This document shows positions 36,163 through 45,174 of a stretch of 64,000 nucleotides of DNA, piece after piece. The translations under genes were made by a program, and so were the position numbers. The DNA is taken from the NCBI RefSeq assembly GCF_015477765.1, contig NZ_JADLQQ010000003.1:717058-781057 (forward strand). Reading direction: 5' to 3'. Position 1 is the stretch's first letter; each line of letters starts with the position of its first letter. The DNA comes from Nocardia transvalensis. Lineage in GTDB: Bacteria > Actinomycetota > Actinomycetes > Mycobacteriales > Mycobacteriaceae. A model generated the notes under the pieces. It was not told the origin of the DNA. It worked only from the letters and a program-made list of their open reading frames with translations, and did no database searches.

Positions 36163-36227
36163 GCTGTTGCTCGTTGGTTGCCGGTCGTTCAGCTGCTCAG
36201 GTGGGTGGCGTTCATTACGTGTTTACT

Positions 36228-37595
36228 ATGGTCGACGTGCTGCTCGATGATCCGCGCTCCGACTATGACGGTGATGATCGCCGTCCGGCGTGGGTTCCGT
36301 CGAGGCGGGTGTTGGTTTCGGTAGGCGTGGCGGCCGTGCCGGTGTTGTTGGTCGTGTTGCAGATCGTGGCCTCCCGCAATGGATTCGAGGGGCCGCTGCA
36401 GAGTCTGTTGCACGACTATGTGGGCACGCCGAAGTCGGTGTCGGTGCCGTGGGCGGGGCTGGCGTTGGCACTGGTGGGGCTGTCGTGGCGGCGGCGGTTC
36501 GTCACGCTGGGCATCGCGGTGGGGATCGACGTGGTCGTCGCCGTGGTGCGGGTGCTGCTGGGTGGCCCGCTGACCGTCGGCAACGGTGCGGTGATCGCGT
36601 TGACCGGGCTGGCGGTCGTGGCGTGGCTCGGCTGGGACGGCAAGGACAAACGCAATGCCCTGCATGCCGCCGCGCTGGGTGCGCTGTTGATCCTCGCCAC
36701 CAAGGTGGGCGACGTCTGGCTGCACATCACCGTGATGGCGGGTCCGAATGTGCTGGACCGGTACGTGCTGCTGGCCGATCACGCCTTCGGCCAGCCGTCG
36801 TGGGTGGTGGGCCAGGCGATCGATGCCCTCGGTCCGGTGGTGTCCGGAGTGTTGCACTGGGTGTACATCGAGCTGCCGGTCGCGGCCATGGTTGTGGCGG
36901 CCTGGCAGCTGCGGCGTGTGGTGCCGAGCGGTGTGTGGCCCACCCACTACCTGGTGCGCACCTTTCTGGTGCTCGGCCTGGTCGGCCCGGTGGTGTACGT
37001 GCTGTTCCCCGTGGTCGGTCCGATGTTCGCCTTCGCCGCCGACGGTCACGGACTGCAGGTCGGCAACTACTGGCCGCATACCGTTCCGCCCCTGGACCAC
37101 GCACCTGGCCCGATGCCGTTCGACAACGTCACCCCGCGCAACTGCATGCCCTCCATGCACACCGCCTGGGCCACGGCCGTCTTCCTGCACTCCCGTCGCG
37201 CCGCCGATGGTTCCCCCGCCCCGCGCTGGCTGCGCTGGGCGGGCGCCTTCTGGCTGCTGGCCACCCTGACGGCCACCCTCGGGTTCGGCTACCACTACGG
37301 CGCCGACCTGCTGGCCGGAGCCGTCCTGTGCATGACCGTCGAATCGGCCCTGCGCGCCCCCGAACGCGGCTGGGACCGCACCCGCTGGCAACTCGTCGCG
37401 GGCGGCGTCGCACTGCTGGCGACCCTGCTGCTGGCCTACCGCTTCCTGGCGCTGTGGATGGCCCACCACCCCTTCCCGTCCGGCGTGATCGTGCTGTCCC
37501 TGTTCGCCGCCTACGCTTGGGCGTTCTACACCGCGTGGTTCGCGCGGACCGGGACCTCCGAGCCGAGCCGCGCCGACAGCGTGCACGCCCAATAG
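36228..37595 (+). CDS. PAP2-superfamily membrane protein (inositolphosphotransferase/phosphatase-like)
   Basis: This is a 455-residue polytopic membrane protein with about ten hydrophobic helices. The C-terminal half carries PAP2 motifs: CMPSMHTAWA near residue 305 and GFGYHYGADLLAG near 348, with a histidine and aspartate in the usual acid-base places. Such enzymes hydrolyse or transfer phosphate groups on lipids at the outer face; AUR1-like members transfer phosphoinositol. The substrate is unknown, but actinobacterial inositol lipids are plausible. The ATG at 36228 is chosen; the longer frame runs through the upstream repeat array and is non-coding there. It is convergent with the Mrp operon, with stops nine bases apart. 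Confidence 0.82.
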   Translation: MVDVLLDDPRSDYDGDDRRPAWVPSRRVLVSVGVAAVPVLLVVLQIVASRNGFEGPLQSLLHDYVGTPKSVSVPWAGLALALVGLSWRRRFVTLGIAVGIDVVVAVVRVLLGGPLTVGNGAVIALTGLAVVAWLGWDGKDKRNALHAAALGALLILATKVGDVWLHITVMAGPNVLDRYVLLADHAFGQPSWVVGQAIDALGPVVSGVLHWVYIELPVAAMVVAAWQLRRVVPSGVWPTHYLVRTFLVLGLVGPVVYVLFPVVGPMFAFAADGHGLQVGNYWPHTVPPLDHAPGPMPFDNVTPRNCMPSMHTAWATAVFLHSRRAADGSPAPRWLRWAGAFWLLATLTATLGFGYHYGADLLAGAVLCMTVESALRAPERGWDRTRWQLVAGGVALLATLLLAYRFLALWMAHHPFPSGVIVLSLFAAYAWAFYTAWFARTGTSEPSRADSVHAQ

Positions 37596-37604
37596 ATTCC
37601 GGGA

Positions 37605-37949
37605 TCAATCCACGTCGTCGCCCAGCTCGTTGATCAGCAAGAGCCCGTCGCGGTGGCGCTGTTCGCGATAGGCGGTGCGGCCGATGAGGTGGGCGACGGC
37701 GGGGGCGGTGAGGAGGGTGAACAGGCCGACGAGGGCCAGCATCCACACGTTGCCGTGGCCGCGCAGTTGGATGAAGGCGCCGAGCAGGACCATCAGGAGC
37801 CCCACCACCTGGGGTTTGGTGGCGGCGTGCATGCGGGACAGGGTGTCGGGGAAGCGGACGATGGCGATGGCGGCGGTGAGGGCCAGGCCCGTGCCCAGCA
37901 CGATGAGGACGTAGGACGTCCAGCGCAGGGTGGATTCGAGCCAGCTCAT
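37605..37949 (-). CDS. mnhG: Na+/H+ antiporter subunit MnhG/MrpG
   Basis: This is the last gene of the Mrp operon, 114 residues. Three hydrophobic helices (about 12-32, 42-60, 66-88) and the family stretch RFPDTLSRMHAATKPQVVGLL are visible. Mrp complexes are multi-subunit, proton-driven monovalent-cation antiporters of the membrane related to complex I. The ATG at 37949 overlaps the mnhF stop (ATGA). The C-terminal tail is charged and cytoplasmic. Confidence 0.92.
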   Translation of the reverse strand: MSWLESTLRWTSYVLIVLGTGLALTAAIAIVRFPDTLSRMHAATKPQVVGLLMVLLGAFIQLRGHGNVWMLALVGLFTLLTAPAVAHLIGRTAYREQRHRDGLLLINELGDDVD

Positions 37950-38206
37950 CGGTCGTCCCGGACGCGGAAGCGGGAGACGGCGGCCGAGCCGAGGAACCCG
38001 ACCAGCGCTAGGGCCACGATGCCGGGCAGGACGGTGGTGTCGTTGCTGTAGACCGCCCACACCGCCAATCCGGCCGCGGCAATGGCGACCAGCGAATCGA
38101 TGCCGACGACGCGGTCCAGCGTGTTCGGCCCGGCCAGCACGCGATACCCGGTGAGCACGGCCGCGCCGACCAGCAGCAGCGCCGCCACGATCGCAACAAC
38201 GGTCAC
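37946..38206 (-). CDS. mnhF: Na+/H+ antiporter subunit MnhF/MrpF
   Basis: This is a small membrane subunit of 86 residues with three helices and the family motif RVLAGPNTLDRVVGIDSL at about 22-39. The GTG at 38206 overlaps the mnhE stop (GTGA), and the stop overlaps mnhG. Longer readings extend into mnhE. It is part of the Mrp antiporter complex. Confidence 0.92.
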   Translation of the reverse strand: MTVVAIVAALLLVGAAVLTGYRVLAGPNTLDRVVGIDSLVAIAAAGLAVWAVYSNDTTVLPGIVALALVGFLGSAAVSRFRVRDDR

Positions 38207-38748
38207 AGCTCCGCCCTTCCTTTCACCACTCCAGGATCCAGCCATTCGGTAGGCCGTTCGAAGGCGCGGATGAGCAACTGCTCCAACCTCCGCGTCGTGC
38301 GGTAGAACTTGTCCACCGCCGCATCGCTGCCCACGTCGAGCACGTGCACCCACACGGTGTGCGTCTGCCGGTCCAGCTCCAGCACTATCGTGCCCGGAAT
38401 CAGGTTGAGCAGATCCGCGCACAGCACCATCACCAGATCCGAGCGGATCTCCAGCCGCACCCGCAGCACCCCCGACACCGGCGGTCCGGATGGGCGGATC
38501 GCGAACCAGGCGATCTGCAGGCTGGATTCGATCGCGTAATAGGCGCTGACGCCAACCAATTCCAGCAGTGACAGCGGGTGCAGCCGTCCGTGGATCGGCA
38601 CCCGCGGCAGCGGCAGCGCCACCATGATCAGCGCACCGATCGCCAGGCCCGCCACCACATTGGCGAGGGTCGGATCGCCCCACAGCGCGGTGTACACGAT
38701 CGCCAGCCACAGCAGCACACCGATGCGGACCAGGCTTTCGCGACTCAT
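38203..38748 (-). CDS. mnhE: Na+/H+ antiporter subunit MnhE/MrpE
   Basis: This is a 181-residue subunit. Two to three N-terminal helices (about 6-50 and 61-80) are followed by the soluble MnhE domain, with LNLIPGTIVLELD near 113 and the ending DKFYRTTRRLEQLL. The ATG at 38748 overlaps the mnhD stop (ATGA). Part of the Mrp complex. Confidence 0.92.
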   Translation of the reverse strand: MSRESLVRIGVLLWLAIVYTALWGDPTLANVVAGLAIGALIMVALPLPRVPIHGRLHPLSLLELVGVSAYYAIESSLQIAWFAIRPSGPPVSGVLRVRLEIRSDLVMVLCADLLNLIPGTIVLELDRQTHTVWVHVLDVGSDAAVDKFYRTTRRLEQLLIRAFERPTEWLDPGVVKGRAEL

Positions 38749-40361
38749 CGCACACCCCCCGACTGCCACGTATCCGCCGGGCCCAGCACGGTTTCCAGAT
38801 ACGTGCCGCGATCGTCCAGGTCGGCCGCCGCGCGCCCGGCCACGCCCAGGATCGGCCCGGCGAACACGGTCAATCCGAGCCCCACCGCGATCAACGCGAC
38901 GGTCGGCACCAGCATCAGCCGCGGCATCCGACCCGGATCGGGCCGGTCGTCGAACAACACGTCGGTGGATTCGTCGATGAGCCCCGACGGCGCCGCATCG
39001 GACATGTCGCCCTCCGGGGCCTGGGCGCGCGGCCGCCAGAATGCCTTACTCCACACCCGTGCCATCGCATACAGCGTGAGCAGGCTGGTCAGCACCGATC
39101 CGGCCACCAGCACCCAGGCCAGGACGCTGCCGTCGGCCACGCCCGCCTCGAGCAGCGTCGCCTTGCCGATGAACCCCGAAAGCGGCGGAATCCCACCGAG
39201 ATTCAGCGCCGGAATCCCGAACAGCACCGCCAGCGCGGGACTCGCCGCCAGCAACCCGCCGAGCCGGCTCAGCGACGCCGATCCGGCCTGCCGCTCGATC
39301 AACCCGACCACCAGGAACAGCGTGGTCTGCACCAGAATGTGATGTGCCACATAGAAAACCGTCCCCGTCAGGCCCGCGGCCGTATTCAGCCCGACCCCGA
39401 ACATGAGATAGCCGATATGGCTGACCAGGGTGAACGACAGCAGTCGCTTGATATCGCTCTGGGCGATGGCGCCGAGGATGCCGATCAGCATGGTGAGCAG
39501 CCCACAGATCAGCAGGATCCGGTCGAATCTGCCGGACGGGAACAGCAGCGTGTGCATCCGAATGATCGCGTACACACCCACTTTCGTCAGCAGGCCCGCG
39601 AACACCGCCGTGACCGGCGCGGGCGCGGTGGGGTAGGAGTCCGGCAGCCAGTTCGACAGCGGGAAGACCGCCGCCTTGATCCCGAACGCCACCAGCAGCA
39701 CCGCATAGATGGCGCTGCGGGTCCCGGCGGGCACCTCGCTCATCCGCGCCGCCATCTGCGCCAGATTCAGCGTGCCCGTCGCCCCGTACGCCAGCGCGAT
39801 GCCGGTCAGGAAGATCAGCGACGAGACCATCGACACCATCACATACGACACCCCGGCCCGCACCCGGTCGGCGCTGGCACCCAGGGTGAGCAGCACGAAC
39901 GACGCCGCCAGCAGCACCTCGAACCCGACGAACAGGTTGAACAGGTCCCCGGCCAGGAATGCGAGCGAAACACCCGCGCTCAGAATGAGATACGTCGGCT
40001 GGAAGATCGAGGTGGGCTGGCGCTCCGCGCCGTCGCTGATGCCCTGCCCGACCGCGTACACCAGCACCGCCAGCAGCACGATCGATGACACCAGCAGCAT
40101 CGCCGCCGAGAGCCGATCGACCACCAGCGTGATCCCGATCGGGGTGTCCCAGTTGCCGACCTGCACCGCGGCCATGCCGTGCCGGTCGGTCAGATACAGC
40201 AGCAGCGCGGCGATCACCACCACGGCGGCCAGCGCCACCACCGAAATGATCTGCTGCACCCGCGATTTGCGACCCACGATCAGCGTCGCCGCCGCGGTGA
40301 GCAGCGGAATCAGCACCGGCAGCGGGGTCATGGCCGGTAGCAGGCCTGCGGGCAGCGTCAT
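38745..40361 (-). CDS. mnhD: Na+/H+ antiporter subunit MnhD/MrpD (proton-pumping NuoM/N-like)
   Basis: This is a 538-residue polytopic subunit homologous to NuoN/NuoM of complex I, with about fourteen helices. The conserved antiporter core is visible in LFNLFVGFEVLLAASFVLL, KAAVFPLSNWLPDSYPTAP, and the broken-helix region around LLSFTLVSHIGYLMFGVG. The key glutamate lies in FVGFEVL and the lysine in GIKAAVFPL. The start ATG overlaps the mnhC stop (ATGA). It would carry one of the two ion paths of the Mrp antiporter. Confidence 0.95.
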   Translation of the reverse strand: MTLPAGLLPAMTPLPVLIPLLTAAATLIVGRKSRVQQIISVVALAAVVVIAALLLYLTDRHGMAAVQVGNWDTPIGITLVVDRLSAAMLLVSSIVLLAVLVYAVGQGISDGAERQPTSIFQPTYLILSAGVSLAFLAGDLFNLFVGFEVLLAASFVLLTLGASADRVRAGVSYVMVSMVSSLIFLTGIALAYGATGTLNLAQMAARMSEVPAGTRSAIYAVLLVAFGIKAAVFPLSNWLPDSYPTAPAPVTAVFAGLLTKVGVYAIIRMHTLLFPSGRFDRILLICGLLTMLIGILGAIAQSDIKRLLSFTLVSHIGYLMFGVGLNTAAGLTGTVFYVAHHILVQTTLFLVVGLIERQAGSASLSRLGGLLAASPALAVLFGIPALNLGGIPPLSGFIGKATLLEAGVADGSVLAWVLVAGSVLTSLLTLYAMARVWSKAFWRPRAQAPEGDMSDAAPSGLIDESTDVLFDDRPDPGRMPRLMLVPTVALIAVGLGLTVFAGPILGVAGRAAADLDDRGTYLETVLGPADTWQSGGVR

Positions 40362-40741
40362 TGTTCGGGATCCTCGCCCTCGCGCCGGGAGGCGACCTTC
40401 ACGTCCTCGGGGTCGTTCTCCACCTGTTCGGTCGTGGTCAGGGCGTAGGCGCGATAGGCCAGCGCGAGTATGAATGCGGCCAGGCCCATGGTGATCACGA
40501 TCGAGGTCAGCACCATCGCCTGCGCCAGGGGGTCGGCCGTATCACGGTGCAGCCGATCGGTTTCCCCGAGAATCGGCGGCCGCCCGTCCGGGCCGCCGAG
40601 GGTGATGATCAGCAGATTCACCGCATTGCCGAACAGGATCAGCCCCAGCAGCATTTTCGACACGGCGCGCTCCAGCACCAGATACACCCCGCACGCGACG
40701 TGCACGCCGATCAGGATCAGCAGGGTGATGTTCGCAGTCAT
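40358..40741 (-). CDS. mnhC: Na+/H+ antiporter subunit MnhC/MrpC (NuoK-like)
   Basis: This is a 127-residue NuoK homologue with three helices; the second holds SKMLLGLILFGNAVNLLI and the third ends at RAYALTTTEQ. A charged cytoplasmic tail of about 30 residues (VENDPEDVKVASRREGE) follows. The ATG at 40741 is preceded by AGGAGG and overlaps the stop of the 24-codon bridging ORF. It lies between the mnhA fusion gene and mnhD in the Mrp operon. Confidence 0.93.
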   Translation of the reverse strand: MTANITLLILIGVHVACGVYLVLERAVSKMLLGLILFGNAVNLLIITLGGPDGRPPILGETDRLHRDTADPLAQAMVLTSIVITMGLAAFILALAYRAYALTTTEQVENDPEDVKVASRREGEDPEQ

Positions 40742-40812
40742 CGCACCTCCTGTGCTCGGCGGGACACCCGCACCCGGTCGGCACGATGAGCGACTGCGCG
40801 ATTGTCGCTCAT
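40738..40812 (-). CDS. 24-codon ORF bridging mnhA and mnhC
   Basis: This short frame is MSDNRAVAHRADRVRVSRRA followed by QEVR, an Arg-rich hydrophilic peptide. Its ATG overlaps the mnhA stop (ATGA), and its own stop overlaps the mnhC ATG (ATGA). It thus fills the only gap in an operon where every other junction is a four-base overlap. GGGAGG stands four bases before its start. The start codon is inside a perfect 15-bp hairpin. It may serve mainly as a translational relay. No homology is claimed; translation is inferred from geometry. Confidence 0.5.
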   Translation of the reverse strand: MSDNRAVAHRADRVRVSRRAQEVR

Positions 40813-40818
40813 CGTGCC
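40780..40818 (-). promoter_or_regulatory. perfect 15-bp hairpin at the mnhA-mnhC junction
   Basis: Bases 40780-40794 are the exact reverse complement of 40804-40818, with a nine-base loop. In the mRNA the upstream arm contains the mnhA stop and the start codon of the bridging ORF. A ribosome finishing mnhA would open the stem. It could tune expression of downstream subunits, attenuate transcription, or be a processing site. Confidence 0.65.
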
Positions 40819-43655
40819 TCCCTGAGGACTTCGGGCCTGCGCGCGCCGGGCAGGTCTTCGGTGTCGAGCCGGGCGCCGAGACTGCGCAGCACATCCAGGA
40901 CCAGGCCGACCACGATCAGATACACGCCGAGGTCGAACAGCATCGCCGTGACCACCTTCACCTGCCCGAGCAGCGGCACGCTCACTTGGACGATCGCCGA
41001 CGACAGCGGCGGCGCGCCCAACAGCAGGGAGCCGGTCGCGGTGCCGGCGGACAGGGTGAGCCCGGCGCCGAGCAGATGTCCGGCCTCGACCGGCAGGGCC
41101 TCGGCCAGCTCGTAACGGCCTCCCGCGAGATACCGCAGAACCAGCGCCAATCCGGCGGTGAGACCGCCGGCGAAGCCGCCGCCGGGCGCGTTGTGCCCGG
41201 CGAAGAAGAAGTAGACCGACAGCACCATGATCGTCGGGAACAGCAGGCGGGTGGTCATCGCCAGCACCATCGACCGATCCCGCGGTGCGACCAGCGCTGC
41301 CGCGGGCAGCCAGTAGGAGCGGCCCGGTTCGGGCGTATACCCGGGCGCATCGGCCACCCGCGGCAGGGCGCCGAATCGGCGGCTGCGGAACATCAGCGAC
41401 GCCACTCCGGTCGCGGCGACCACCAGCACCGAGATCTCGCCGAGCGTGTCCCACGCGCGGATGTCGACCAGCAGCACGTTCACCGCGTTCTTGCCGCCGC
41501 CCAGTTGATAGGCGGCCGAACCGATCCGGTGCCAGATCGGTTCGGAGTTGCGCGCGGCGATGGCGCAGGCGGCCAGGACGGCGACCGCCGTCCCGACCAG
41601 CGCGGCCAGCACCGCGCGGCGCACCTTGAACGGGGCGGTGCGGTCGGGCTCGATCTCGGCCGGGAACTTGCGCAGCACCAGCACGAAGATCACCAATGTC
41701 AGTGTCTCCACCAGGAATTGGGTGAGCGCCAGATCGGGCGCGCCGTGCATGGCGAAGATGACACCGCAGCCGTATCCGGTGACGCCGACCAGCAGCACCC
41801 CGGCCAGACGGTTGCGCATCACGGTGGCGCCCACCGCCATCGCGACCATGACCAGTCCGACGACCGCCTGCAGTGGCGAATCCCACAGGCGCAGCGACAC
41901 TCTGGTGCGGGCACCGGTGAACAGCATCGCCGTGGGCAGCACGATCAGCGTGATCAGGATCAAAGCCTGATTCAGCGGCAGCGAACCGCGTTGTACGGCA
42001 CCGGTCATGCGCAGCGACAGCTGATCCATCGCGCGCAGGGTGGCGTCGTAGACGCGGTCCGCGTTACCCAGTCGGGGAGTGGCGGATTCGCCGATGCGGT
42101 CGCGGATTTCGAACAGCACCACACCGCAGGCGATGATCACCATGGTCAACGTCAGCGGATGACCCCAGCCGTGCCACAGCGCCAGATGGGACGGCTCGGC
42201 CCCGCCGAGGCTTTGCGCATAAGGCCGCAGCAGCCGATCCAGGACCGGCGCACCGAGACCCGCCGCCAGGCTCGCCACCGCCAGCAGCGCGGGCGGCACG
42301 AGGAACAGCGGGTCGGGCCGATGCCAGGTCACCTCCGGTTCTGGCGCACCCACCGGGACGGATTTGGAGCCGAAAGCGCCCCAGAGGAATCGGACGCTGT
42401 AGCCGACTGTCAGCATGGATCCGACCACCACGCCCGCGCCCAGCGCCAGCTTCGCCGGATTCGACAGGTTCTCGGCGTTCAGCACCGCACCCAGTGCGCT
42501 CTCCTTACCGATGAAGCCGACCAGCGGGGGGATTCCGGCCATACTCGCCGCGGCCAGGGTCGCGATCGCGCACAGCACCGGCGCCCGCCGCCCGATTCCG
42601 GACAGCCGCCGCAGATCCCGGGTCCCGGCGCAGTGGTCGATGATGCCGACCACCATGAACAGACAGCCCTTGAACAAGGCGTGCGCCACGATCAGCGCCA
42701 CACCCGCGATCGCCGCGTCCGGGGTGCCGAGCCCGACCATCGTCATGAGGAAACCCAGCTGGCTCACCGTGCCGAACGCCAGCACCAGCTTCAGGTCGGA
42801 GACCTGCAGCGACCGCAGGCCCGCCAGCAGCATCGACAGCACGCCCAGGGTGAGCACGATCGGATGCCAGGGTGCGGCGGTGGCGAAGGCCGGGGCCAGC
42901 CGCGCGACCAGGTACACACCGGCCTTCACCATGGCCGCGGCATGCAGGTAGGCGCTGACCGGAGTGGGTGCGGCCATCGCGCCCGGCAACCAGAAGTGCA
43001 GCGGCACGATCGCCGATTTGCTCAATGCGCCGACCAGGATCAGCACCACGGCCACACCGACCGACCACTCGTGCGGATCGATTCGTGTCAGCACCTCCGA
43101 CAGCAGGTAGGTGCCGCAGTGCTGGCCGAGGATGATGATGCCCACCAGCATGGCCAGCCCGCCCGCGCCCGTGACCAGCAGCGCCTGCAGCGCGGCCCGG
43201 CGCCCGGAGACCTGTTCGGCGTGATGGCCGACCAGCAGGAACGACAGGACGGTGGTGGCCTCCCAGAAGGTGAACAGCAGCAACATGTTGTCGCTGATCA
43301 CCAGCCCGAACATGGTGCCGGCGAAGGCCACCAGATAGCCCGCGAAGATGCCCAGCCGCTGGCGGTCGTCGTCGTCGAAATAGCGGGCGCAGTAGATCAG
43401 GATCACCGTCCCGATCCCGAGCACGAGTGCCGACATGATCGAGGCGAGCGAATCGAAGCGCAGGTCGGCATTCATATGAATGCTCGGCGCCCACGCGATG
43501 CGCACCTGCTGTCCGCTGTTCCAGTTCGCGATCACCCAGACCAGACCGGCCAGCGGCGCCAGCGCGAGGAGGAAGAAGCCCCGGCGGCCCAGCGTCCGCA
43601 CGCACGGCGGCGCGAGCAGGGCGGCGGCGGCATGGGCGAACAGGATAGCGAGCAA
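40809..43655 (-). CDS. mnhA: Na+/H+ antiporter subunit A fused to MnhB (MrpAB)
   Basis: This is the largest Mrp subunit, 948 residues, about 20 or more helices. The N-terminal two-thirds is NuoL-like (WEATTVLSFLLVGHH, KSAIVPLHFWLPGAM, HALFKGCLFMVVG). A MrpA C-terminal part follows (HGAPDLALTQFLVETLTLVIFVL). The last 150 residues are an MnhB domain starting at MTTRLLFPTIMVLSVYFFFAG. The fusion explains the absence of a separate mnhB gene and is usual in actinobacteria. The start is a TTG at 43655 with GGAG upstream. It begins the operon mnhA-ORF24-C-D-E-F-G, supporting sodium or pH homeostasis. Confidence 0.93.
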   Translation of the reverse strand: MLAILFAHAAAALLAPPCVRTLGRRGFFLLALAPLAGLVWVIANWNSGQQVRIAWAPSIHMNADLRFDSLASIMSALVLGIGTVILIYCARYFDDDDRQRLGIFAGYLVAFAGTMFGLVISDNMLLLFTFWEATTVLSFLLVGHHAEQVSGRRAALQALLVTGAGGLAMLVGIIILGQHCGTYLLSEVLTRIDPHEWSVGVAVVLILVGALSKSAIVPLHFWLPGAMAAPTPVSAYLHAAAMVKAGVYLVARLAPAFATAAPWHPIVLTLGVLSMLLAGLRSLQVSDLKLVLAFGTVSQLGFLMTMVGLGTPDAAIAGVALIVAHALFKGCLFMVVGIIDHCAGTRDLRRLSGIGRRAPVLCAIATLAAASMAGIPPLVGFIGKESALGAVLNAENLSNPAKLALGAGVVVGSMLTVGYSVRFLWGAFGSKSVPVGAPEPEVTWHRPDPLFLVPPALLAVASLAAGLGAPVLDRLLRPYAQSLGGAEPSHLALWHGWGHPLTLTMVIIACGVVLFEIRDRIGESATPRLGNADRVYDATLRAMDQLSLRMTGAVQRGSLPLNQALILITLIVLPTAMLFTGARTRVSLRLWDSPLQAVVGLVMVAMAVGATVMRNRLAGVLLVGVTGYGCGVIFAMHGAPDLALTQFLVETLTLVIFVLVLRKFPAEIEPDRTAPFKVRRAVLAALVGTAVAVLAACAIAARNSEPIWHRIGSAAYQLGGGKNAVNVLLVDIRAWDTLGEISVLVVAATGVASLMFRSRRFGALPRVADAPGYTPEPGRSYWLPAAALVAPRDRSMVLAMTTRLLFPTIMVLSVYFFFAGHNAPGGGFAGGLTAGLALVLRYLAGGRYELAEALPVEAGHLLGAGLTLSAGTATGSLLLGAPPLSSAIVQVSVPLLGQVKVVTAMLFDLGVYLIVVGLVLDVLRSLGARLDTEDLPGARRPEVLREAR

Positions 43656-43777
43656 ACGTCACTCCGTCGGTCGGCGGCGGGGTGGTGCGCTGTCGATCCT
43701 ACTTGCCGCCCGCGCGATTCCGGCCCGCCGCCGCTATGGTCTCGACCATGTCCGGGGGCTCGGCTATATCTGCGCAA

Positions 43778-45121
43778 TCACTGGTCGGCGGGACCGGCGA
43801 CGGTGGGCGCCCGCCAGCGGCGCAGCAGGAACAGCCCGATGATGCAGCCGACGGCAATGCTGAGGGCGGTCCAGGCCGGGGCCGACGAGGTCACCGCCGG
43901 CGCCGGGCAGATCTGCCAGTGACCATCCTCGACGGCGACCGTGGTGTGGTCGCGATGGCTGACGTGATCGCGCAGCGACATCACCACCGAGGGGACGAAG
44001 ACGATCGCCACACCCAGCACCCGGGTCGGGTTGTAGCGCGGTGTGGCGCTGCCGAAGCAGTAACCGGCCAGTACCGAGAGCAATACCGCGGATATCGCCG
44101 CTCGAACCGGCTGGTGCTCACCCGAACCGGCCAGGGCCGTGCCGAATGCCACCACCGCGAGGGCGAACAACCCGGCCAGCGGAGCCGGTCGGCGCATGCC
44201 CAGCAGCAGGGCCAGTGCCAGCACGACGGCCAGCGGAACCGCCGACCAGCTCGGCAGCGACGACGGCACGATCGCGCTGCCGACCGCCGAGAGGGCGACC
44301 GCGAGCAGGACGAGGGTGCCGTCGCGTCGCGGCAGCAGCATCGCGGCGATGAACCCGGCCCCCACCGTCGCCGCCGCCACCAGCCCGATATCGACCGCGT
44401 CGTCGCCGTGGCGGGCCAGCCATTCCGCGCCGAACAGGGCGACTGCGATATAGAGCGCTCCGGCCAGGATCGGCGCCATCGGCAGCTCGACCGACCGTCG
44501 CTCCACACCGGCGCGGTGGCGATCGACGATGGTTCCCCACGCGATGGCCAGCATCGTCACGACGATCAGCCACTGCGGCGGCGAGTCACTGGTCGGCGGG
44601 GACACGGCATCCGAACCGGGTGTATGGGCGGCGCCGTGCGGCATCGGCAGGGCGACGCCGACCACCACACTGGTGAGAGCGCCCAGCGTCCAGCCGAATA
44701 CCTGCTGGCGTCCGTACAGCACCGCCACCGCGATGCCGCCCAGCAGAATCCCGGCCCCGATCGCGTCGACGAAGTTCAGGGTCGACAGCGAGGACGCCGG
44801 ATCGGTGTGCCGGCCGGCCAGATGGTTGACGAACATGATCGCGATGCCGAACAGTGCCGAACCCCAGGCGGCCAGCGCGTGATTGACCGTGGTGGCGAAT
44901 ACGGCGACCACCAGCGCCACGATGGAACCCGCGGCGATGGCCCGCGGCAGGCTGTAGGCCAGCAGGTCCAGCTGCAGAACCGACGAGTCCGCGGTCCAGG
45001 CGAAGTTGATGGGCAGCACCAGTGACAGCCCGGCGACCAGCGTCGCCAGGAAGCCTGTGGTCATCTCTACGAGGGCGCGGCCGCTCCGCATCAATACAAA
45101 ACTACCTGTGAACCCTGACAC
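43778..45121 (-). CDS. polytopic membrane protein of unknown function
   Basis: This is a 447-residue protein with about eleven hydrophobic helices, interrupted by a polar loop (HTPGSDAVSPPTSDSPP near 166-182), an extracytoplasmic-looking stretch near 395-425 (SHRDHTTVAVEDGHW) and a last helix. No motif is recognised. Arginines border most helices, consistent with the positive-inside rule. The GTG at 45121 is taken as start, but ATG at 45091 is nearly as good and the ribosome-binding sites are weak. It lies 122 bases upstream of the Mrp operon on the same strand and 53 bases downstream of the ATPase gene. A transporter or lipid-carrier role is possible. Confidence 0.7.
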   Translation of the reverse strand: MSGFTGSFVLMRSGRALVEMTTGFLATLVAGLSLVLPINFAWTADSSVLQLDLLAYSLPRAIAAGSIVALVVAVFATTVNHALAAWGSALFGIAIMFVNHLAGRHTDPASSLSTLNFVDAIGAGILLGGIAVAVLYGRQQVFGWTLGALTSVVVGVALPMPHGAAHTPGSDAVSPPTSDSPPQWLIVVTMLAIAWGTIVDRHRAGVERRSVELPMAPILAGALYIAVALFGAEWLARHGDDAVDIGLVAAATVGAGFIAAMLLPRRDGTLVLLAVALSAVGSAIVPSSLPSWSAVPLAVVLALALLLGMRRPAPLAGLFALAVVAFGTALAGSGEHQPVRAAISAVLLSVLAGYCFGSATPRYNPTRVLGVAIVFVPSVVMSLRDHVSHRDHTTVAVEDGHWQICPAPAVTSSAPAWTALSIAVGCIIGLFLLRRWRAPTVAGPADQ

Positions 45122-45174
45122 ATCCGGTTCCGACGTGCCGGTTACCGGCTATTTGCCGGATTGGGTCGGAGCGG

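Noticed and set aside
36040..36324. An open frame reading through repeat array B (repeats such as RMPVVGW)
   Set aside because: The repeated peptide comes from the 24-bp units being a multiple of three. It has no start signal, 22-bp units break the frame, and it runs out of frame into the PAP2 gene.
40470..43922. A 1150-codon open frame on the plus strand opposite mnhA
   Set aside because: It is antisense to the clearly coding mnhA fusion. Its product is full of Arg, Gln, His and Asp without any fold-like pattern, the usual shadow of a GC-rich gene.
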